Shown here piece by piece: positions 35,444 to 47,900 of a stretch of 64,000 nt of DNA (position 1 is its first letter; every line of letters starts with the position of its first letter). Under the pieces are notes generated by a model. The model did no database searches. It worked only from the letters and a program-made list of their open reading frames with translations, and was not told the DNA's origin. This stretch comes from Poecilobothrus nobilitatus (taxonomy: Eukaryota; Arthropoda; Insecta; Diptera; Dolichopodidae): positions 318,752,018-318,816,017 of the forward strand of contig OX352772.1 in assembly GCA_947095535.1 (NCBI GenBank). The letters are read 5' to 3'. Made by a program: the position numbers and the translations under genes.

Positions 35444-37090
35444 CGTATAGGTCCGCATATCCTTGTAGTTTTCTCGGGTAACTATTTTTAATTTTTTTTT
35501 AATAGGTTTTATATAACAGAATATTTAAAATCATATTATTACATAAATTATAATTTTAAGTGAAGGTATGTATTTACATAATTTGTACATAAACAAATTA
35601 CGTCAGATCTTTTATATATTCAATTTTGTTAATCTACGAGTTATCATAGTTGGACAATTAAAACTATTAACGAAATACAGACAGCCCAATTTAATATTCA
35701 AATATTATTTGTGTTAGTCATAACTAAACTAAAAATAAAACAAAATTTCAAAAAAAAAAAAATTGAAAAATATACTGAAAATATTTATATCCTTCGGGAT
35801 AATTTATACCTGTATATTGTTGGAGAGTTCATAAGAATACGATTTTTTTTTGTTTGCCTTTTAAAGCAAAAAACTTTTTTTTTTTATATAAATTTTCTTT
35901 TATTTGGTTGTTTTTATTTTTTTTTTTTTGAAATATTTTAAACTTGGGTTTTTGAGTGTATTAGGAACGTTTATATTTAGGTATATATGTAAGGGTATGT
36001 AGATAAGGTTTGAGCTTAAGGATTCAAGTACGTCCATAGAGACATTTTTGTTTAACCTTGATATAAAAAAAATTCAAGGAATGTGTTTTTATACAATCCT
36101 TTCAGTTATCATTTTTTAATTTGTTCTCTTTAATCTTTGTGAATATGAATTTGTTACTATAACTATAGGAAGACGTGTAGATTAATTGAATGTGATTAAA
36201 TAGTTGTATAAACGTTCGGGATGTTTTAAATATCTTTTTAAAATGTTTAAAAAATAAAATAAATTTTTTTTTTTTTTTTTTTTTAGTAGAAATGAGTCTA
36301 ACAAATTAACAAAATAAAAAATTTAATATTATTTGAAACATAATCAAGCCACATTTTAATGTTAATCATAAAAATACATTCTGATTTATTATCTTTGTAT
36401 TATCTAGTGTTTTAGCTCTTGAGGAAAAGAAACATGTTTTCCAAAAATTATAGTTTAAAATTCGTTACCTAATCAACAATAATTTGTTTATATCGAATTT
36501 ATTAGTGATACAACAGTTAAAACAAATTTTAAATTTATAATTTTGATTGGCAGCGTCACTGTAATAACTATTAAAAAAAATAACTATTATTAGAAAATAG
36601 AAATTAACGTTATGAATTATTCGAAAAAATGATTTAAAACAAAAAAAAAAATTAATTTGAAATAGATAAAGGTATAAATTTTAAAGACAATTAATTGGAA
36701 TAGAGATATAAACTGAGGTAATTGAAGTAATTGAATGGTGAAACATTAACTTAAAAAACAAAAAATCTAAGATATCAGAGCCAATTTACATAGTACATAA
36801 AAAATCTAAGATGTCAGAGCTAATTCACATATAGTACATATACTGTCAATAATAAATATCAGTTTCAAATATTTATTTTCTTTTCTGAAAGATCAAAAGT
36901 ATTTTGTTTTAATTTTTGTTTTTTTATCTTGCCGGAATGAAAATTCGTATAAAAATTATATATAATTTCAAAGAGTAATAATTAATACAATAATTAATAC
37001 AAATAATAAAAGCAGTCTTCAATTATTATCTCATATTATATACTACTCTATGTTAACTGTTGATAACTCGTTACTGGATATCAAAATAGG
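35444..37090. other. AT-rich spacer
   Basis: No gene. 'AAAAAATCTAAGAT.TCAGAGC' is repeated at about 36757 and 36798. The 76-codon frame at 35711..35941 is T-run translation. Confidence 0.4.
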
Positions 37091-37093
37091 AAT

Positions 37094-37324
37094 TGTAATA
37101 GACGAATACATTATTCCCTAACATTCTTACTCTCCAATTGAAACTTTTCATATGACTCTCCTATCCTTTCCTAACCCTACTTCCATAATCATTATACTCT
37201 GTTAGTAGTTAAGAGTTTCATTCCATTACATTGAATAAAGGGGAATGTGAATTTAATCAGTAGAAATCTGACACTACCAAAGATGTATTCGTGGTGTTTT
37301 TGAAAAATAACCACCTTTAAGGGT
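37094..37324 (+). mobile_element. SINE-E, 3' tail copy
   Basis: 'TCCTATCCTTTCCTAACCC', 'AAGAGTTTCATTCCATTACATTG', 'TCTGACACTACCAAAGATG' and 'CGTGGTGTTTTTG' align with 19360..19523. Head and modules are absent. The stem halves are eroded (ACCACCTTTAAGG for CCCACCTCCC), marking an older copy. Confidence 0.65.
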
Positions 37325-39115
37325 AAAAATTAAAATATTATTAAGAAAATACTCTCTGTTCTTAAATTATATCTTATAATTGTTATCGTTAACTATACAA
37401 AAATACATCTTTAATAAAACAAAAGTTTACCTTAATAGATTAAGAACAATAATAATATTTGTGTTTAATATTCTTTAAGATTAACAATTTTATACCATTC
37501 TGAAAAGGCTCAAACTCAACCATCACTTTTAAAAAATTTATGTAAAATATATCTACAATAAAACTATGCCATCAACATGTATATACTATAACTTAATATA
37601 GTTGATGTTATACAAGTATAGTAGAACGAATAGAACAAAAAAAAAAAGAAATTAAAAATTAAAAAAAATAAAAATATTTTATATTTCAAGGATAATCTGA
37701 TGCATTGCATTATATAACTTTTATTGATTTTGATTTTAATCCTTCTTAGTTTAGTCTAATTCTTATCAATAATTTTTATTGTGTGTTGTAGAAATGTTTA
37801 ATATATATATTTTATTTCTAAAATATATAAGTATGTATATATATAATATTTTATGAAAAAAAAAAAAAAAACTTCCGATGACATAAATCTGTATTAATAT
37901 AACAAATTATTATTGTCCTTGCCATTTTCTAAAATATATATCCTTCAATTATATTTTTATTTTTAAGGTCTGTTAGTTATTAAAAGAATTTATTATATTT
38001 AATATATTGAAGACTCTAATATAAGGTTAGAATAATATTAAAAAAAAAAAAAAATTTAATATTATTTAATATTAAAAGTTTTATTGTCGGGCTAAATTTG
38101 AGACACAAAAAATTTTTTAAAAGGAAAAAATCTAAATAAAAATAATGGAAAATATTTTTTAAAAAATATTTATATTTATTTTGTAAAATATAAAAGATCT
38201 TTTATGATACAAAAAATATATAAATAAAACATATTATAACAAAAGAAATAAAAAAAAGTTTTAATTTTACAATAAATTAATAAAAATTTGAAATAAAAAA
38301 TTAATTTTAAATTTTAGATATTTATTTTATTATGCGATTATTTAATTAAATCTTTATTTTTTTTTTTCTCATTATCATAGAACCTGGGCTGAATTGAAGT
38401 TTTATCACTAATCATTGTTTTCCTATATCTTAAACCAAGTTTCCTAAATTTATTTTGTTATTTATATAGCATCTGATAATTGTTATCCATCATGTTATTA
38501 GAATGCCGCCGACATTATGACTAATAGATCGGAATACTTTTTTTTTTGTTTTAGCGTTTTAGCATATTTAAAAAAAATCAGCTGTCTCCACCACAGGACC
38601 GACCGCGATTACACGAAAAGTACAATGCCAAAATTTATAGATTTTTTACATAATAATTTATATCAAAGCAAAATAACTTCTAATAATTTAACAACATTTT
38701 GTTTTATTCAATAACAATAATAAGAAATAAAATCGTAAAAATATATGTACATATATGCATTCATTCATACATTCATTTACATTATTATTTGTAATGTACA
38801 TGATTTTTTTTTTTATTCAAAAAGTATTATTAGAAGTAAAAAATAATAAAAACTGTAAACAAATACAAAATAAACAAAAGAATAATATTGAATCTGCTAA
38901 CAAAAATTTTACCGTTTAAATTTTACGTCATCAACAAAAGAATAATATGCATAGATATAAGTACATACATAATGTATTATAATGTATTATGTATGTATAT
39001 AAATTTTTAAATTTTTAGAGATACAAAAAAAAAACAAAAAAAAAATTGTTCATATAAATTCATATGGCGTGTTATGTATGAAATTTGGACTTAGAAAAAA
39101 AATTAAATAAAAGTT
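37325..39115. other. AT-rich spacer
   Basis: No supported gene. TATA-type simple repeats and poly(A)/(T) runs only. Confidence 0.4.
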
Positions 39116-39119
39116 AGTG

Positions 39120-39480
39120 TTAGTCGGATCAAAAAAAAGTTCTATGGCAAAGTTGTTGCTCTTTACTTGTGTAACAACTTTTTCTTAATCATTTTTCTCA
39201 CAAAATTTTTCTGTTACGAAATATTCGTAAAAAACTTAAAAAGTACACTAGTAAACTACCACTCGTTGTCCGATTTGTTTCAAAAGTTTATCAATTCGCG
39301 ATATTTACGTCAAAACCTTAAATATAGAATTGCAAAAAACTCCGCTCAGTCGTTTAAGCACACAGATGGACATCATGTTAAAAATTTTTTTACAGCATTC
39401 TCCACGCCGGATTAGTGCATATTTGCCAAAATCTCGGGTACAAATTTTTAGTATGAAAACAATACCTACCTTATACATTA
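39120..39480. repeat. Dispersed repeat, unidentified
   Basis: The GC-richer block includes 'CTCCGCTCAGTCGTTTAAGC', 'CACGCCGGATTAGTGCATAT' and CTCGGGTACAAATTTTTAG followed by AAAACAATACCTACCTTATA. The last part recurs inverted at 8588..8650. It is probably the end of a DNA element, but no matching inverted terminus is found here. Two short frames (39167..39566) have no motifs. Confidence 0.45.
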
Positions 39481-40850
39481 ATGTATGCGGACCTTTAAAT
39501 TGTAATTATTGTTGCTGTTTCAAAAGGGTGCTACTATTCTATTCTAAAGTGGATCCTTGCGCCTAGGCTTTGCAACCCGTTTTCTTCCCTAATAGCTGAT
39601 CTTTTCATCACTTTACATCGAGCTATACTCTTCGTGTATGGTATGATTTTGCTGTGGTTGAGAATTTTCACTCAGGCAAGTTCTCATTGTCTTCCTCTTT
39701 CAAAGTTGATTTGTTTTTACTTTGAAGTTCCAAAACTAGAAATTAGCAATAATACGGTGTATTGTTCCCAACCCTTGTTCAAATCTACTGCATATGTTTG
39801 TAATGTGATTAATCTTAATAAGTTTATAATTTAATTTACAGTAAATATTTTGAAGGTTAAATTATATAATTAAGAGTGTTCCCAATATAAAACAGTTTCT
39901 TTAGATAGTGTTTATATAGCATAAGTTAAAAGCATTAAAGTTGCTGTTGACATGAAAATTATATTTGTTTATTCTTTTCTTTACTGACCGTAATTGGATT
40001 GTCCATATATAGAATGAGAATGTTTTTTTTATTAAATTCATTGTATACTATTGTAAACGTTTAATAAATCCTAACCAAATTGATCCAGCAGATGAACAGC
40101 CTTTTTGAATACTTGAAGAAGTAACACTTCTGAAAGGTTTAAACTCATTCGATCAAACTATTCAGCAAGGGTATTGATAATCTTTTAACAGACTTCCTTT
40201 AACCGCCAAAAAATATTAGGTAGATCAGATCAAAAGAAATTGTAAACCTAGTCTATGCCTTTTATGTATTAATTCACCTTCAAACGTTTTTAGCAGTTTT
40301 AGCGTTAGCGTTTAACGGTTTTATATGTAAATTTGAGAAATATTTAATAATTTTCAATTTAATTCTTAACTAAATTTATTATGTAATAATAAAAAGACAC
40401 TCTAAAGTGATTCATATAAATAACTATTTCACTCTTTTATTTATTTATATTAAAATGATGCTGGAATATATTGATTTATACGTTGGCAGCATATTTTATT
40501 TCATTAAAGATTGTTTGAATTAGAAGTGATATATCAACTATTCTGTTGTACTTGTGAACTCGTCCAACTTTAAATTTCTTGTAAATAAGGGTTGTTGAAG
40601 TAAATAGGTTACAAAAAAAAATTAAAGTTTTTATTTTTATTTCCGTTAAGTACTGGTTGGTACAAAAAAAGATACTTATTTAAAGATGCTCTTATGTAAA
40701 TAATGTATATATATGTATACATTTTCATTTATCCACATATGTTCATATGTTTATAGTTTAAGTAAATAATTTAATACTTGACAAATTTAAGTTACATTAT
40801 CTGTATAGTAGTATTTCAACACCACAAAAATTTTCATTTTTCTTTAAATG
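39481..40850. other. Spacer, partly GC-richer, no gene recognised
   Basis: 39540..39830 is less AT-rich than its surroundings and holds a 66-codon plus frame (39634..39834) without recognisable motifs. It could be TE debris. The rest is AT-rich. Confidence 0.35.
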
Positions 40851-40854
40851 TGCT

Positions 40855-41235
40855 CGTACCGACACAGTTCAAAGGGTATAATAAATTTGCTATTACATTT
40901 GAAACAACTTTAAGAAGTCCAGATTGATAAGATTTAAAAGTATATATTATATTTTTGCGCACATATGCTCAGTTTTTAGTGGTTTAAAAAACTATACATT
41001 ATAAAGTTTCATATAAGATGATCAAGTTTTATGGTAACAACTTGTTTCGGGCAACGGGATTTAGTAGCTGTTATACAATTTCGAAATTTATATAAATAAT
41101 ATCTCAGTAATTTAATCAAGTCAGATATCTTAAATTTACTAAAATATGATTACATTTTGTGCAAACTCCATATATTATGTTCGTGCAGATATCCTAAGAT
41201 TGACACACTCAACTCTATACTCTTCTATAGGTTTG
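40855..41235 (+). mobile_element. Mini-me-like element, decayed short copy
   Basis: It starts CTCGTACCGACACAGTTCAAAGGGTATAATAAATTTGC (compare 15453..15490). It holds 'GATGATCAAGTTTTATGG' and 'AACAACTTG', and ends GTTCGTGCAGATATCC (eroded right subterminal repeat) plus TTGACACACTC and ACTCTTC. The core GTCC repeats are lost. Confidence 0.6.
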
Positions 41236-41594
41236 TTTTATTAAATTAAATGTTGAGAAACTGATTCGTAATTTTGATCTCATGCAGGTATGAAATGTGA
41301 ATAAAGAACTGTTTAATTTTTTTTTTTAAAGGAAAATTGTAGTTGGTATAACATACATTTGTTGTATGTGTATAAATATAATATGCATGTGTTGAATTAT
41401 TAGTACAAGGAATATAAATATAATATTTTTTATAAAAATGAAAATCTAAACGAATTTATAAAACGAAAGCTTATGGATATTATGATAACCGAAATTGAAG
41501 ATTGGAACATTAGGTGGCAAATAACCGGAATTAACTGATTTGACTATATACTGTTCATAGATACATTAAAATTTTTTTGACTAATATTTTCAGC

Positions 41595-42085
41595 AGCTTC
41601 AAGTACTTTGGGGTGCAACTAAATAATGCAAACAACAAGCACTACAGCATCCAATATAGAATTCAGACGGTTAATAGATGTTACTATTCGAAATGTTCAA
41701 ATCGAAAATATTAAATAGAGAAAGTAATGATGTAATGATACTGATGTATGTAATACTGATGTATAAAACACTCGTGGTTGTAACATATGAATCAGAAGTT
41801 TGGACGCTCACTGTTGAAGACGAAAGATAACTAAGAATTTTAGAGAGAAAACTGCTAAGAAAAATGTTCGTTCTTATGGCACTAATGAACAATGAAGGTG
41901 TAGTGAAATAGTAGATGGTTAGATAAAATAGAGACTGATTTAAGCCTGATTTTTGTAGTAAAAATTCGGAACTAAAGAATAACGGCAGTAGACCACGAAC
42001 GTTGACGGATTGTTGTAAGGGAGGTCAGAGCATACGTTGGGTTGTAGTACCAAAATATGATAATGAGGATGACTATGTTAGATTC
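41595..42085 (+). pseudogene. Degraded RTE-like LINE RT C-terminal fragment
   Basis: The plus strand reads SFKYFGVQLNN...YSIQYRIQTVNRCYYS before a TAA. After a break comes MYKTLVVVTYESEVWTLTVE, a stop, then LRILERKLLRKMF, and further down SRPRTLTD. 'FKYLG...N', 'LYKT...P..TYGSE.WTL', 'L...ERK.LRKI' and 'GRPR' are the characteristic sequence downstream of the RT in RTE-clade and similar LINEs. Two stops and at least one frameshift are present. Minus-strand frames here are shadows. Confidence 0.65.
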
Positions 42086-42630
42086 AAATAGTTACAAATT
42101 TTAGTTTTAGTTTATGTCACTTTTTTGTAATGCACATATAGATTTAATTCCAAAACCAATGTAAACTGAAACGAACTTTATATGAACCCAAATTTAGGTG
42201 TTCAATATTATATAAGTTGTCAATATAATATATTAAAATTCATTACATAAATATTTGAAAGTGTTTTTTTTTTTAACTTCTTTATTTGACTGATATCGGT
42301 GAAATTTTTAAATATTAATATAAAATAGGGCAAAACAAGCAGTCCTGTAATGCTGAGAACCACAAAAAATGAAACGAAAATAAAAAATCTTTTATATTCA
42401 TATTATTTTCTTATTTGTATTTGTTTTAATATATTTTTTTATTTTTCTGTTATAGCTTCAACAAGGATACATCAAATTTAAGTAAGTTGAAAAATTGTAA
42501 ATAATATATTTTTTAACAAGTTTTGCTGTATACTTCTGTAAACATTAAAGAAGCTTTACTTTAAGTTCTTGAATAAAAGGAAAATTTTAAAAATTTGATT
42601 AAAAAAGTTAAAAAATATATAAATATATGT
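42086..42630. other. AT-rich spacer
   Basis: No gene recognised. Confidence 0.4.
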
Positions 42631-42631
42631 A

Positions 42632-44092
42632 TAAAACGAGGAAGAATACAGTTGCCTTTGTCAACTCTTAGATACCCGTACGAACCGTTAGTATGTTCAC
42701 AGCCTGTCACTCTGCTCACAATATAATTTTTTTAATATTTTAGTATTTTAAAATAATTTGGGTGAATTTTATAATTTCTAGAACTATGGGTTGTACATAT
42801 ATTCAAACTATATGTTTATATGTACATTCTTCAAAAGCAGATTCTAACCTTTCACATAACGATTATCAATCCAAAACTTTTTCAAATATTCTATAGTACC
42901 ATTTAATACTAAGCGGTAAATATATATTAAATTTACTTAGTACAAAATAGTAAATATAATTTTAAATATTATATTATATTATATTTAAATACTCCATTGA
43001 CAGAATAATTTCTTATAAGTACATTAAAGTACATATATGTATGTAAATACGGCGCTATATAATACACATCTATACTCTTATCATTCATTCACTAGTGACA
43101 TATACAATATGTAAATAAACATGATATTATATAAGTATGTATATATATTAATATCATATAAATAAAAATTCTTCAAGCAACCATTATGTTGTTTATTTAT
43201 TTACATTTTTATGTACTACGCATTATATCCTCAACAATTTCAAATTATCGAGTAAAATAAAATCGAAAAAATTCGTTAAAGAAATTTGTTAGAAAATTTG
43301 AAAAAATCAAGTAACACTTTCGTGAATTATAAAGTAACCCTATATTATTGAAAAAAGTTGTTAACAGAAATAAGAGCATAATATTGAAGCTTTAATTTTT
43401 GTGTATTACTTCAAAAATATTTTAACAGGTGTTCAAGTTACAGGTGTTTAAAAATAGGAAATTTCAGTTTTTGACCTCTTACAGCTCCTAAACGGGGAGT
43501 GATACAAAAACAATTTTTGAAATGACTCATACTAATTTTCAAAGATCTAACTTCTGTCAAAATTTCAAGTTTCCAACTTAAACTTAAAATGAAGATATAC
43601 TTTATACAACTTGTGCTATAACAATTTAAATATAGAGCTTTTTTGAACCTTTGGGGAGCTGTAGCTCCGTAACGGGTGAGGCTACAAAAAAAAGTTATTA
43701 AAAATAAAATTAATATTTTTGTGAGATCTATCAGTAATTAAAATTGTATTTTGCATTGCAAAAAAAATGTGGGGATCTAAAAGTTAGGTGTTCGAGAGCT
43801 ACCCTAAGGCTTGGTCCAAACTCAACCAAAAAAAATAGGGAACCTACAAATTACTCCCAAAATATTTTATGTAAATTTCAAGATTCTAGCTTTCTTAGTT
43901 TTTGAGTTAGCGTGCTGACGGACGGACGGACGGACGGACATGGCTCAAAAGTTTTAGAATTTTTTTCTGTTCCGATCCATACCTTTGAAGGTACATCTAG
44001 CTCGCTTATTTCGAGGTGTTACAAACGGAGGAGTAATTTTATTATACCCGATCCTATCGTACGAGTATAAATATAAGGGTATAAGTACAGTT
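42632..44092 (-). mobile_element. Mini-me-like element, full-length copy (1.46 kb)
   Basis: In minus sense it starts near TATACTCGTACGATAGG (44069..44053). The core GAGCCATGTCCGTCCG (about 43952..43937) has five GTCC units, followed by CAGCACGCTAACTCAAAAAC. It runs through the interior and ends at GTTCGTACGGGTATC (42685..42671), the hairpin AGTTG-ACAAAGG-CAACT and a TCTTCCTCGTTTTA end. The interior has two related halves ending in 'GGGGAGCTGTAGCTCCGTAACGGG' (about 43640) and 'CTTACAGCTCCTAAACGGGG' (about 43478). Confidence 0.7.
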
Positions 44093-44355
44093 AGTTGAAT
44101 TTCAAAATGGAATATGACATTTCATCTAATGTTCTCTCACAAAAGGAACATAATATTTATTGCAACTTTCAATTTGGCGTAATTTATCATTTCATTAGGG
44201 ATCGTTCATAATGAGATACTTTGCAAAGTCTATCTATTTAGGAAACATATATTTCGTCAAATATTGTATATGCCATTTTCAGAGATGTAAAAATTTATAA
44301 AATTATAAAAAAGTAAAAATATATAATTTATGTTGGTAATTGTACGTGAAAGATA
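44093..44355. other. AT-rich spacer before the LINE
   Basis: Short spacer between the mini-me-like element and the LINE target-site duplication. No features. Confidence 0.4.
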
Positions 44356-44367
44356 CGTAAAAAAGTA
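44356..44367. repeat. LINE target-site duplication, 3' side
   Basis: CGTAAAAAAGTA directly abuts the A-rich 3' tail of the minus-strand LINE. The same 12-mer occurs at 51462..51473. A duplication of this length is usual for target-primed reverse transcription by I-type elements. By-eye base composition makes a chance match at both boundaries unlikely. Confidence 0.75.
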
Positions 44368-44901
44368 TTTTTTTATTTTTTATTTTATTTTATTACAATT
44401 TCCCAAGGGCATATAATGCTCTTGCAAAATAGAGGGCCCTTTTCCTCACGGATGTGGGCCAACAAAAAATTTTACATTTCACAGTTTAATTGATTTTACA
44501 AAATTAAAAATTAGAAACTAATAAAAGATAGGATACAATGTAAATAATAGATACAAAACTCAAAGTTAACTAAACAGAGTTCTTTTTTTGTATTATATTT
44601 TTTTTTTTTTTTTTTTCTCTTTTTTTTTTTTTGATTTTACAACTATTCAAGATTTTTTTATTTTTTTATTTTTATTTTTTTTTTTTTTTTTTATCAAAAT
44701 AAATTCTAAATATTGCTAGATAAGAAGTTAAAAATTTTAAAATTATTACCAAATTACTTTTTCTTAATAATCTACAAATATAAATATTAAGTTTAAAATT
44801 TGGTTTCTTTTTTTATTTTTTATTATTTTATAATTTTTTTAAATTTATATTTTTATTTTTTTCTTATTTTACTTATTACCAATTTAATTGTATTAAATTT
44901 T
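44368..44901 (-). other. LINE 3' UTR with terminal hairpin and A-rich tail
   Basis: The stretch after the ORF2 stop is about 530 bp. It contains long T tracts (A in element sense) around 44586..44690. Near the end a GC-rich segment can fold, with GGCCC at 44456..44460 pairing with GGGCC in 44434..44439 across a loop of about 16 bases. The tail is A-rich with TAAAA-like units (44368..44395). Such 3' hairpins are plausible RT recognition signals, but this is inference. Confidence 0.6.
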
Positions 44902-47900
44902 CTATAATGAATTCCATATACCGTGGACTTGGCATATGGCTGCAATCTTTTCGATGTCATCTTCATTAGCGATTTTTAGTAAGTTGAGTGAGGCCTCTCG
45001 TCCGGACCTCACGCAGTCCTCAAAAATATGTTTTATTGTTAGTCTATGTGGGCAGAGACTGCAACTGGGAGCAGCTTCTCGATTGAATATGTGGCCGTGA
45101 GTTGCTAATGTTGTGCCTAGTCGTATTCTTGCTAGTTTTACTCCTAGTGATCTATTTGAGGATTTCACTTTCTGATGGTCTTCTCTGATTGGGTAGAGCT
45201 CTTTCATCAGGTGTTCTATTTGCTCCCAATTCCTTTGTTTTACGAAGATGTTGTAGTTCGAGATTGCTTTGCACGCATATATACTTGAAGCTGGTGTAAT
45301 GATTTCCCCGGTTGACCTGGCTGCTGTTTTTGCTGCTCTGTCGGCTTTCTCGTTGCCTGCTATACCGACGTGCCCAGGTATCCAGCAGACTTTGATTCTT
45401 CCTTTGTTTTCTCTTAGAAGATTCCTGGCCCAGTTTATGTGGTGTTCTTTTGTAGATGGATTCTCCAGGTTCGTTGTCACGCTTAGACTATCAGTAAATA
45501 TTACGGTCTTCCCGGTGTTTCTTTCTGCTAGTTATAGTGCAGACAGGATAGCCTCTCTCTCGCCCTCATATATCGACGAGAGGTTTGCCATTCTCCCTGC
45601 GACCGCTACTTGATTGTTGAGGATCACTGCATAGCCTACACCCGCTTGACTTTTGGACGCATCAGTGTATATTGTATTGTCCGGATTTAAATTGCTCTTC
45701 ATTTCCTCGAAAAGTGACTTGAAAGCTTCACAGGTGGTGTCCTTTTTCGCGTGAACCGCCAGTGAGTTATCGATGCACCCTCTCAGTCTTATCCAGTTGG
45801 GCTGAAGCTTGGTGTATTTTATTTTAGTATTCAACTGGAAGTCTACCGCTTCGACGAGTTCTAGCGTCTTCATTATGCTTGATTTCCCTGGTACTATGAT
45901 GTTTTCTTTTATGGCATTTAATGTAAATTCGTGTCTTGGGTGTTGGCCGTTGTATAGGGCTTTGATCACTGCCCTCGTTGCAAGCATATTACGTCTCTCG
46001 TAGAAGCAAGGGAAACCCGCCTCCAGTAGGAGAGGCTCAATCCTTGTGGAGGGTAGCGCCCCTAAGGCCGTTCTCGCCGCGTCATTTATGCATACCTGGA
46101 TTTTTCTAATGTTAGAATCCGACGTGAAGCCATAAATGTCTATTGCCATATCTAACCTTCCAAAAATCAAAGCCTTCGCTATATTGGCCGCCACTGCCAC
46201 TGGTGGCCCGTGCTTTTTCCTGCAAACTAGCTTCAGAAGGCTATTCACCTTCTTTAACCTTATCACTAAGTTGTTTATATGAACCCCATAATTTAGTCCG
46301 CGGCTGATGTGAACTCCCAAGATCCTGATGTTGTTTTTGTAGTTTATAAGGTTTCCTCCCAAGTTCAGGGACATCCTACCGCAGTACCTGCTTCTACAGA
46401 TGTGAATGGCTTCCGACTTGTTTTCCGCAAGCTCTCCGCCATACACCCTGCACCAATCTTTTATTAAGTTGACTGCCAATGTTAATAGCCGTTCTCTTTC
46501 TGTGATGTTCCCTCGGGCCAGTAGTATCAAGTTATCCGCATACACCCAATGTTTTAGCCCGTTCAGCTCCCCCAGTTTTCTGCTTAAATCTGCAATGTAC
46601 AGATTAAAATACCTCGTGGAAAGGGGCGATCCTTGAGGTATTCCGCCTAGCATTCTCTGGGTTTTGGAGTGGATGTATCCTATTCTTACTGTGAATCTTC
46701 TGCCTTTGAGGAACCTCTCTGTATATCTGATGAATCTGGTACCGGCCTTCCATTCTTTCATCTGGGAGACGATGGGCCCTGGCTGAACCCTATCGAAGGC
46801 TTTTGACAAATCCAGTGACAAGATGTCAGCGTGCTCCTTCTTCTCTAGCAGCATGGCTTTTTCGTATTCGATTTCATAGACTATCGATACCGAGCCTCTT
46901 CCGGGTCTGAATCCGTGTACCTCGTTGTTAATGTTCTTTTCAATTATCCAGCTCAGTCTGTTCGCCACTATTTTTTCTAATATTTTAGACAGAACTGATA
47001 TCAGAGCTATACATCTGTAATTTGTCACTTCTTGTGGGTTAGAGCCTGCCTTATGCATGGGAACAAGCTCCGCCAGCTTCCAGCCGTGTGGGATTTCCCC
47101 GCCTTCTATTATGTTTTGGTACAGCTTTTTGAGTCTGCTACGGAATCTCCCACCACTATTTTTGACCATATTATAAGTTATTCCGTCTAGTCCAGGGGAA
47201 TTACCTTTGCCGCTGATAATGGCGTTATCCACTTCCTGGTCTGAGATGGGGATCTCCATACACTCTTCTGCGGGTTCTTGATCTTCCGAAATGCTAGTGG
47301 TCAATTCTTCTCTGAGAACACTCTGACATCTACCAGTTTCGATTTGGTAGTGTTCAGCAAACTTCTCAGCAATGACAGCCTTTTCCAAGATTAATCCTTC
47401 CTCTGTCCTTAAGAACATTTGAATCTTTTTGGGTTTTAGACCTAGGGTCCTTCTAGCTTTGGCCCAGGTGTTCTGCATGTCACTGCCGTCAATGGAGTCT
47501 TGGAAGTTCTCCAAGCTGGACTTTCTCGCGGCTTTTATTTCTTTTCTCAAGAGAGCTTGTGTTTTCTTTAGGGCTACTAGAATCTGAGTGTTGCCATTTG
47601 ATCTTTTATATGCTCTCCAGAGTCTGTCTTTGTCTTGTCCCAGTTCTTTGATCTTTCTGTTTGCCCATATTGGTTCTTTTGTATCGATTACTAAGGCTTT
47701 TCTGGGAATTGTGTTGTTGGCCGCTGTTCTCAGTGTTTTAGTTAAAATTGCGGCTTCCCTATTCACGTTTGATGAGTAAGGTCGCGTGCATAGTTGTTTC
47801 ACTATTTCAGCTTCGAATTTTGGCCAGTCCGCAGCCTTGTCCTTATACGATGCTCTTCTTTTTGGAGCTTCTTCTAGTGTGCGTTGCCTAAACCCTTTGA

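Noticed and set aside
39634..39834. 66-codon frame in a GC-richer patch
   Set aside because: No recognisable motif on either strand; it could be transposon debris but cannot be supported as a gene.
41671..41892. 73-codon minus-strand Ser/Thr-rich frame
   Set aside because: It is antisense to the RTE-like LINE fragment, whose plus-strand motifs are recognisable.
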